From an uncultured Eubacteriales bacterium (lineage in GTDB: Bacteria > Bacillota > Clostridia > Monoglobales > Monoglobaceae): a DNA stretch of 9,470 nt. A program made the translations under genes and the position numbers. Each line of letters opens with the position of its first letter. Positions within the stretch are counted from its first letter, which is position 1. The notes beneath the pieces are model-generated. The model was not told the DNA's origin, ran no database searches, and saw nothing but the letters and a program-made list of their open reading frames with translations. Where the stretch lies: NCBI GenBank assembly GCA_900545865.1, contig URAN01000083.1, positions 1 to 9,470 of the forward strand, given 5' to 3'. Below are positions 4,807 through 9,470 of this stretch, one piece after another.

Positions 4807-6258
4807 ATGAAAAAAAGACTTATTTTCGGTATAATCGGACGTTTTATGATAATTGAGGCAATCCTATTTTTGCTGCCGACCATCGTGTCATTAATATACG
4901 GCGAATATAAAAACGCAAACAGCTTTATCATATCGGCGTTAATCTCGGCGGCGTGCGGCGCACTTTTGCATCTGCAAACGCCGAGCAACCGTGAATTTTA
5001 CGCAAAAGAGGGTTTTATAACAATAGGTCTGATTTGGGTTATATGGTCGCTTGTCGGCGCATTGCCATTCTTTTTGAGCGGCGAAATTCCCAACTATATC
5101 GACTCGTTTTTTGAGACGGTTTCGGGATTCACAACAACGGGTGCAACGATACTCACCGACATTGAATCGGTGTCAAAAGGTATGCTGTTCTGGCGTGCTT
5201 TCACACACTGGGTCGGCGGTATGGGTGTGCTTGTCTTTGCAATGGCATTCGTTAACGTTTCAAACAACAACGCAATTCATCTTATGCGTGCCGAGGTTCC
5301 GGGGCCTGCCGTTTCAAAGCTTGTTCCGCGCGGAATGCAAAACGCAAAAATACTGTACAGCATATATTTCGGACTTTGTGTGATAGAATTTGTTATGCTT
5401 GTTCTCGGCGGAATGCCGATATACGACAGCATAATTCATACGATGTCAACCGCCGGCACGGGCGGTTTCAGCTGTCGCAACGCAAGCATTGCGGCATACA
5501 ACAGCGCATACGTCGAATGGGTAATAATCGCGTTTATGTTCTTATTCTCGCTTAATTTTAACCTGTATTTTTATATGATAATGCGCCGATTCTCTGCTGT
5601 TGCAAAAGATTCCGAATGGAAGGTGTTTACGCTTATCGTGCTTGGTTCGACCCTGCTTTTCACTCTGTCGATAAGGGGAATGTACGGCTCGCTCGCCGAT
5701 GAAATACGCATTTCGGCATTCAACGTAGTATCGATAATAAGCACAACGGGTTTTTGTACGGTTGACTTTAACTTTTGGAGCGGTTTTGCCAAAATCCTTA
5801 TCATAACGCTTATGGTTGTCGGCGCTTGTGCAGGTTCAACGGGCGGCGGTATGAAAATATCAAGGGTTATGATTATGGCAAAAACAAGCGTCCGCACTCT
5901 GCGCGGATTAATCAGACCGAAATCGGTAACAAATATAAAGATTGACGGAAAGATTGTCGATGATGACACTGTTCGAACCGTCAGCGGCTATGTTATTATG
6001 TACGTTTGCCTTTTCGGGCTTTCAATGCTCATCATCGGTCTTGACAATCTGAGTTTTGAGGAAATTGTATCGGCTGTTGCCACCTGTTTTAACAATGTCG
6101 GACCGGGATTCGGAAAGCTCGGCCCCACAGGGAATTTCAGCAGCCTTACCGGATTCTCAAAAATATTTCTGTCGCTCGATATGCTGCTCGGACGACTTGA
6201 AATCTTCCCGATTCTGCTGCTTTTCGTTCCGTCCATATGGAGAAAAAAGTTTATTTAA
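4807..6258 (+). CDS. trkH: Trk potassium transporter membrane subunit TrkH
   Basis: TrkH is the ion-conducting membrane subunit, working as a dimer on a TrkA ring. The 483-residue product is hydrophobic throughout and has the fourfold membrane-pore-membrane plan of the SKT superfamily. The four filter loops can be read in order: TTTGA (109-113), STAGTGGF (214-221), STTGF (312-316) and NNVGPGFG (429-436). The glycine that defines each potassium filter is present in all four. The N-terminus (KKRLIFGIIGRFMIIEAILFLLPTIV) carries the extra helices typical of TrkH/TrkG. The ribosome site is weak (AGG at 4795-4797, 9 bases away), so translation probably depends on coupling with trkA. Its length equals that of E. 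coli TrkH. KtrB-type subunits are shorter and pair with single-RCK partners, so TrkH is preferred. Confidence 0.95.
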   Translation: MKKRLIFGIIGRFMIIEAILFLLPTIVSLIYGEYKNANSFIISALISAACGALLHLQTPSNREFYAKEGFITIGLIWVIWSLVGALPFFLSGEIPNYIDSFFETVSGFTTTGATILTDIESVSKGMLFWRAFTHWVGGMGVLVFAMAFVNVSNNNAIHLMRAEVPGPAVSKLVPRGMQNAKILYSIYFGLCVIEFVMLVLGGMPIYDSIIHTMSTAGTGGFSCRNASIAAYNSAYVEWVIIAFMFLFSLNFNLYFYMIMRRFSAVAKDSEWKVFTLIVLGSTLLFTLSIRGMYGSLADEIRISAFNVVSIISTTGFCTVDFNFWSGFAKILIITLMVVGACAGSTGGGMKISRVMIMAKTSVRTLRGLIRPKSVTNIKIDGKIVDDDTVRTVSGYVIMYVCLFGLSMLIIGLDNLSFEEIVSAVATCFNNVGPGFGKLGPTGNFSSLTGFSKIFLSLDMLLGRLEIFPILLLFVPSIWRKKFI

Positions 6259-6270
6259 AAGTATGCATCC

Positions 6271-6305
6271 AAAAAGCGCCGACCGCAATAAAGTCGACGC
6301 TTTTT
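6271..6305. terminator. Bidirectional terminator between trkH and the alpha-galactosidase gene
   Basis: AAAAAGCGCCGAC (6271-6283) pairs with GTCGACGCTTTTT (6293-6305) with one mismatch and a 9-base loop. The A tract on one side and the T tract on the other make it a terminator in both directions, fitting the convergent genes that end at 6258 (+) and 6315 (-). Confidence 0.88.
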
Positions 6306-6314
6306 CATCTTTAA

Positions 6315-8510
6315 TTATACTCTTTCGGCAACAAACATGGTTCCGTCATAATCTCTGTTATGAACATATTTTACACCATAGTTCATAAGAACATCACCCG
6401 AATATATCTTGTCATCGCCGCGCAGCTTATAGCTTGCTTTTGGATCAAGACCTCTGAATTTTGCACGTCTTGGCAAATTTCCGGGACTGAGGTCATACGC
6501 AATACTAAAATAGAACAATACCGCTTTGGACTTATCCTCTTTTGCATAAACCCATGAACAGCTATCGTTTTCAAAAGGCGAAACCGTTCGATACAATTCA
6601 CCGTTATGTACAATATCCTCAATCGACTTATATTCTTCTATTTGTTGCTTAACCTCTTTCAGCTCATCATCGGTCATCTTTGTAACGTCAAGCTCATAGC
6701 CGAGCTGTCCGCCCATTGCAACATATCCGCGTGTTTTAAGCGGAGTTGTACGGTTTACCTGATGATTCGGCACAGCCGATACGTGCGCCGCCATAAATGC
6801 GGACGGCATAACCATACTTGTTCCGTATTGAATATACATACGCTCTTTTGCGTCGGAATCATCACTTGTCCAATACTGATTGAAATAGTGCATCATTCCT
6901 GCGTCAAAACGACCGCCGCCGCCGCTGCACCCCTCAAACAATACATCGGGGAACGCCGACATTATTCTCTCCAACACGTCATACAGACCGAGCATATAAC
7001 GGTGATATACTTCGGGCTGGCGCGCGGCGTCAAGCTCTGCCGAGCCTACACAGGACATATTTCTGTTCATATCCCACTTTACATACGAAATCGGCGCAGA
7101 CTTTAGTATTCTTGTCATAAACTCCACGATATAGTCGCAAACATCGGCTCTCGACAGGTCAAGTATAAGCTGATGACGACCGAGGCTGCTCTCTCTGTTT
7201 TTAACGTGCAGACACCAATCGGGGTGCGCTCTGTACAGGTCGCTGTCGGGCGAAACCATTTCGGGTTCAAACCACAAACCGAACTTCATACCTATATCGG
7301 TCACGCGCTTTGCCAGACCCTCGATTCCGTTGGGAAGCTTATTCTTATCGACAAACCAGTCACCGAGCGAAGTCGTATCATCGTTTCGCTTTCCGAACCA
7401 GCCATCATCGAGGACGAGCATTTCTATCCCTGCCTTTTGGGCGGTTTCGGCTATGCTTACTATCTTATCTTCGTTAAAATCAAAATATGTTGCCTCCCAG
7501 TTATTAATCAAAACGGGGCGCGGTGCGTCTTTAAACTTTCCTCTCGCAAGACGGTTTTTATAGAGCTTGTGGAAATTCCTCGACATATTTCCGAATCCGT
7601 CAGCCGAATAAACCATTACCGCCTCGGGGGCGTTGAATTCTTCATCAGGTTCGAGCCGCCAATTAAAATCAAACGAATTTATACCCATAAACGCTCTGGT
7701 TTGTCCGTATGTATCAACCTCTGCGCCTGCCTCAAAATTTCCGCTGTATACAAGGCTGAATCCGTAAACATCGCCGTGTTCTTCATCGGCATTCTTGTCG
7801 CAAAGCGCAAAAAACGGACTTTGGTGGTGCGAACTCGAGCCGCGGCGGCTCTCTACCTTGGTGCATCCCGAACCGAGCGCACGGCGTTCAATATGGCGCT
7901 CTCTCGCCCACGCGCCCGACAGGTTTACAAAATCAAAGTCGGCACGTTCAAAATCAATACTGAAACTCAACACCGATTTCAGATTCACAACACCGCTGCC
8001 GCCGTTTTTAACGGTTATACTCCTCGTTATTGCGTCACAGGTATTATACACAGAGTATCTGTATACCAAAATCAGCCCCGTAAGCGAATCGCGCATCGTT
8101 ATCTCGAGCGTGTCCGCCTCGGAATCATCTTCGGTATATGTTGCCGGCAGACCGCTGAGCTTTGGCTTGCCGCCGAATATTTTATGCGAAACATATGTCA
8201 TTTTTGTTATACGGCTTCCGTCCTCGTATTGTGCATGAAATGCCGGCTTGCGCAAGTCACAGCTTCCGAAAAATGAATAGTCCTGGGGAACCAATTCGGT
8301 CGAACCGTCAAAATTAATGTCGGCAAAATACTTGTCAACCACACAAAATGCCGCTCCGTAACGGTCTGTACAATCCATTCCGTCAAGACGTTCCAGCCTT
8401 TTGCCATAGTATAAATGTCTGACAACATAATCGTCCAAAAGTCCTATCACATAAGACGTATTCGGGGTTTGAAGGTGAAATAATTTTTTGTTTTCATCAA
8501 ATGTAATCAT
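6315..8510 (-). CDS. Alpha-galactosidase, glycoside hydrolase family 36
   Basis: This enzyme removes terminal alpha-1,6-galactose from oligosaccharides such as melibiose, raffinose and stachyose by a retaining mechanism. The 731-residue product is full length for the family's longer bacterial (AgaA/AgaB-like) group. An N-terminal beta-sandwich (about 1-325) precedes the TIM barrel (about 330-645), and a C-terminal beta domain ends the protein. Barrel motifs in order are VLINNWEATYFDF (333-345), LDDGWFGKR (367-375), GLWFEPEMVSPDSDL (411-425), YVKWDMNR (476-483), CSGGGGRFD (528-536) and WTSDDSDAKER (547-557). By alignment from memory with characterised members, Asp480 is the nucleophile and Asp550 the acid/base. 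There is no signal peptide, so it acts in the cytoplasm on imported sugars, yet no transporter or regulator is adjacent here. AAGGAG 6 bases before the ATG fixes the start. MelA or RafA naming is avoided because substrate preference cannot be read. Confidence 0.95.
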   Translation of the reverse strand: MITFDENKKLFHLQTPNTSYVIGLLDDYVVRHLYYGKRLERLDGMDCTDRYGAAFCVVDKYFADINFDGSTELVPQDYSFFGSCDLRKPAFHAQYEDGSRITKMTYVSHKIFGGKPKLSGLPATYTEDDSEADTLEITMRDSLTGLILVYRYSVYNTCDAITRSITVKNGGSGVVNLKSVLSFSIDFERADFDFVNLSGAWARERHIERRALGSGCTKVESRRGSSSHHQSPFFALCDKNADEEHGDVYGFSLVYSGNFEAGAEVDTYGQTRAFMGINSFDFNWRLEPDEEFNAPEAVMVYSADGFGNMSRNFHKLYKNRLARGKFKDAPRPVLINNWEATYFDFNEDKIVSIAETAQKAGIEMLVLDDGWFGKRNDDTTSLGDWFVDKNKLPNGIEGLAKRVTDIGMKFGLWFEPEMVSPDSDLYRAHPDWCLHVKNRESSLGRHQLILDLSRADVCDYIVEFMTRILKSAPISYVKWDMNRNMSCVGSAELDAARQPEVYHRYMLGLYDVLERIMSAFPDVLFEGCSGGGGRFDAGMMHYFNQYWTSDDSDAKERMYIQYGTSMVMPSAFMAAHVSAVPNHQVNRTTPLKTRGYVAMGGQLGYELDVTKMTDDELKEVKQQIEEYKSIEDIVHNGELYRTVSPFENDSCSWVYAKEDKSKAVLFYFSIAYDLSPGNLPRRAKFRGLDPKASYKLRGDDKIYSGDVLMNYGVKYVHNRDYDGTMFVAERV

Positions 8511-8516
8511 TTTAGT

Positions 8517-8522
8517 CTCCTT
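8517..8522 (-). promoter_or_regulatory. Ribosome binding site of the alpha-galactosidase gene
   Basis: AAGGAG on the minus strand lies 6 bases before the ATG at 8510; it is the strongest ribosome site in the window. Confidence 0.8.
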
Positions 8523-8546
8523 TTTTCATCATTGTAATTTATCTTC

Positions 8547-8575
8547 ATAATAACATATGAAATACGCCTTGTAAA
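8547..8575 (-). promoter_or_regulatory. Promoter of the alpha-galactosidase gene
   Basis: On the minus strand, TTTACA (8570-8575) and TATTAT (8547-8552) are separated by 17 bases. Transcription would start near 8540, about 30 bases before the ATG. The -35 box overlaps an imperfect palindrome (TTG.A.ATA...TAT.T.CAA, about 8569-8589) that could be a sugar-responsive operator. No catabolite-repression (cre) site is evident. Confidence 0.62.
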
Positions 8576-8610
8576 TATCTTATATTCAACATTTATGCGA
8601 GAATTTTAAC

Positions 8611-8643
8611 ACGGCGCGGTCGGATTCACCCCGACCGCGCCGT
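8611..8643 (-). terminator. GC-rich hairpin after the secreted repeat protein gene
   Basis: ACGGCGCGGTCGG (8611-8623) pairs perfectly over 13 bp with CCGACCGCGCCGT (8631-8643), with a 7-base loop. It lies 33 bases after the stop of the gene at 8677. The downstream side on the minus strand (GTTAAAATT) has only a short T content, so efficiency is uncertain, but the very stable stem should insulate the alpha-galactosidase promoter from readthrough. Confidence 0.72.
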
Positions 8644-8676
8644 AAAAATATTCTTTTCTTATTGCAATTATCCGTA

Positions 8677-9462
8677 TTATAAATCACCCGAACGCACATA
8701 TGTTCCGCTTGCATATTCAATGCTATAACCATCATAATGATAATATGTATCCAGCGAAAGAACAATTGTGTTTCCTTTGATTTCCAGCGTTCCCTTACCC
8801 TCACTACATCGGCTGTCCATATAGTAAAAATAACATACTCCGTTATTTATAGGTTCTGTTGACGAATAAGACGCCATTCTCGTACCTCGTGAATTGACCG
8901 AACCTATGCTAAAACTTATGGTTTTACCATCATAATAAGTTATGTCAAGAATATGCAAATTAGGTTCGGTTGTGTGCGTATACCTTCCGACAACTTTGTT
9001 TATGAGCGAGTTTATCTTCGCTTTCGTACCGTCAAGATAATCAAGAGCATATTGTCTTTGACCGCTGTTCATCTTTCCCCAATTCGCATCGCAAAACCAT
9101 TGAAATTCATCGCGCGCCTCATAATACATACCTTTGTTAAAATAATTTATGCCTTTTTTCATACCGTTATCAAATTGTTGTTGTGTCAATCGGCTGTTTT
9201 CTTTTTCAATTTCCTTAGCTTTAGCTTTTGCATCATCAAGATACCCAAGAAGGTATGACCTTTGGCTTACATTCAGCGCACCCCAATTATAATCAGCAAA
9301 CCATTGAAATTCATCGCGTGCCTCATAATAAAGACCGCGGTCATAATAATTTATACCCCTTCGCATACCGTTGTCAAATTGCGCGGTCGGCATTGCAAAC
9401 GCCGCCGATGACATTGCAACCGCCGCAGCGGCAGCCGCGCATATTATCTTTTTGATTTTCAT
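8677..9462 (-). CDS. Secreted protein with two tandem helical repeats and a beta-rich C-terminal domain
   Basis: The 261-residue product starts with a classical signal peptide: MKIKK, an Ala-rich hydrophobic core, and cleavage probably after AFA at 23. Two near-identical repeats of 68 residues follow. Copy one begins at QFDNGMRRGINYYDRG (28-) and copy two at QFDNGMKKGINYFNKG (96-); both contain YYEARDEFQWF and a later Y-L-D helix. They look like TPR-type paired helices, with a short charged linker (KAKEIEKENSRL) between. The last 95 residues (about 167-261) are rich in beta strands with alternating aromatic residues, compatible with a small lipocalin-like barrel. No lipid-attachment cysteine, LPXTG or S-layer anchor is seen, so it is probably released or held by protein contacts. 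Its ribosome site would lie at or beyond the window edge. Its family and function are not recognised. Confidence 0.87.
   Translation of the reverse strand: MKIKKIICAAAAAAVAMSSAAFAMPTAQFDNGMRRGINYYDRGLYYEARDEFQWFADYNWGALNVSQRSYLLGYLDDAKAKAKEIEKENSRLTQQQFDNGMKKGINYFNKGMYYEARDEFQWFCDANWGKMNSGQRQYALDYLDGTKAKINSLINKVVGRYTHTTEPNLHILDITYYDGKTISFSIGSVNSRGTRMASYSSTEPINNGVCYFYYMDSRCSEGKGTLEIKGNTIVLSLDTYYHYDGYSIEYASGTYVRSGDL
8992..9385 (-). repeat. 204-base tandem duplication inside the secreted protein gene
   Basis: Residues 28-79 and 96-148 of the secreted protein repeat with a 68-residue (204-base) period. The DNA keeps long identical stretches, for example the bases around 9097-9117 and 9301-9321, with few differences, which indicates a recent or gene-conversion-maintained duplication. 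Confidence 0.85.
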
Positions 9463-9470
9463 ATATAAAA

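Noticed and set aside
7173..8276. A 367-residue open frame on the plus strand
   Set aside because: It is wholly antisense to the alpha-galactosidase gene, whose motifs and ribosome site are unambiguous; the frame is open because of the codon pattern on the other strand.
1..9470. CRISPR array, insertion sequence or integrase
   Set aside because: No regularly spaced repeats with unique spacers, no transposase or recombinase motifs, and no terminal inverted repeats around a gene were found on either strand.

Overview
The window looks like a Gram-positive, low-GC chromosome, most likely a gut or rumen Clostridia (Bacillota). The reasons are the strong AGGAGG-type ribosome sites, the TTGACA/TATAAT promoters, a TTG start, and the TrkA/TrkH plus GH36 alpha-galactosidase content. 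No ribosomal RNA or protein marker is present, so nothing finer than class is offered.

Positions 1-3012 are an AT-rich accessory segment. It opens with the 3' part of a stand-alone class II glutamine amidotransferase (+), whose catalytic N-terminus lies outside the window. A possible 23-residue hydrophobic microprotein and a hairpin follow. On the minus strand there is then a membrane-anchored protein of unknown function that appears split by a one-base frameshift (1029-1876). Its promoter is embedded in an inverted repeat flanked by direct repeats. Next come a GIY-YIG nuclease-fold protein (2000-2788) and a small possible gene (2809-2970). This segment abuts a tRNA-Lys(CTT) gene (minus strand, CCA encoded) with a near-perfect consensus promoter and its own terminator. 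The layout is typical of accessory cargo next to a tRNA gene, but no integrase or att duplication is visible.

Positions 3091-6310 hold a 330-base intergenic region with two possible hairpins and a good sigma-A-type promoter. It is followed by the trkA-trkH operon, which encodes the NAD-binding regulatory subunit and the membrane channel subunit of a Trk potassium importer. A bidirectional terminator separates trkH from the convergent next gene.

Positions 6310-9470, minus strand, carry a complete 731-residue GH36 alpha-galactosidase with its own promoter and ribosome site. Upstream of it is a secreted 261-residue protein built from two nearly identical 68-residue helical repeats and a beta-rich C-terminal domain. 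A perfect 13-bp GC-rich hairpin separates the two genes.

No CRISPR array, transposase, integrase or recognisable complete defence system was found. The least ordinary items are the frameshifted membrane protein with its operator-like promoter, the amidotransferase/microprotein pair, the GIY-YIG protein, and the secreted repeat protein.
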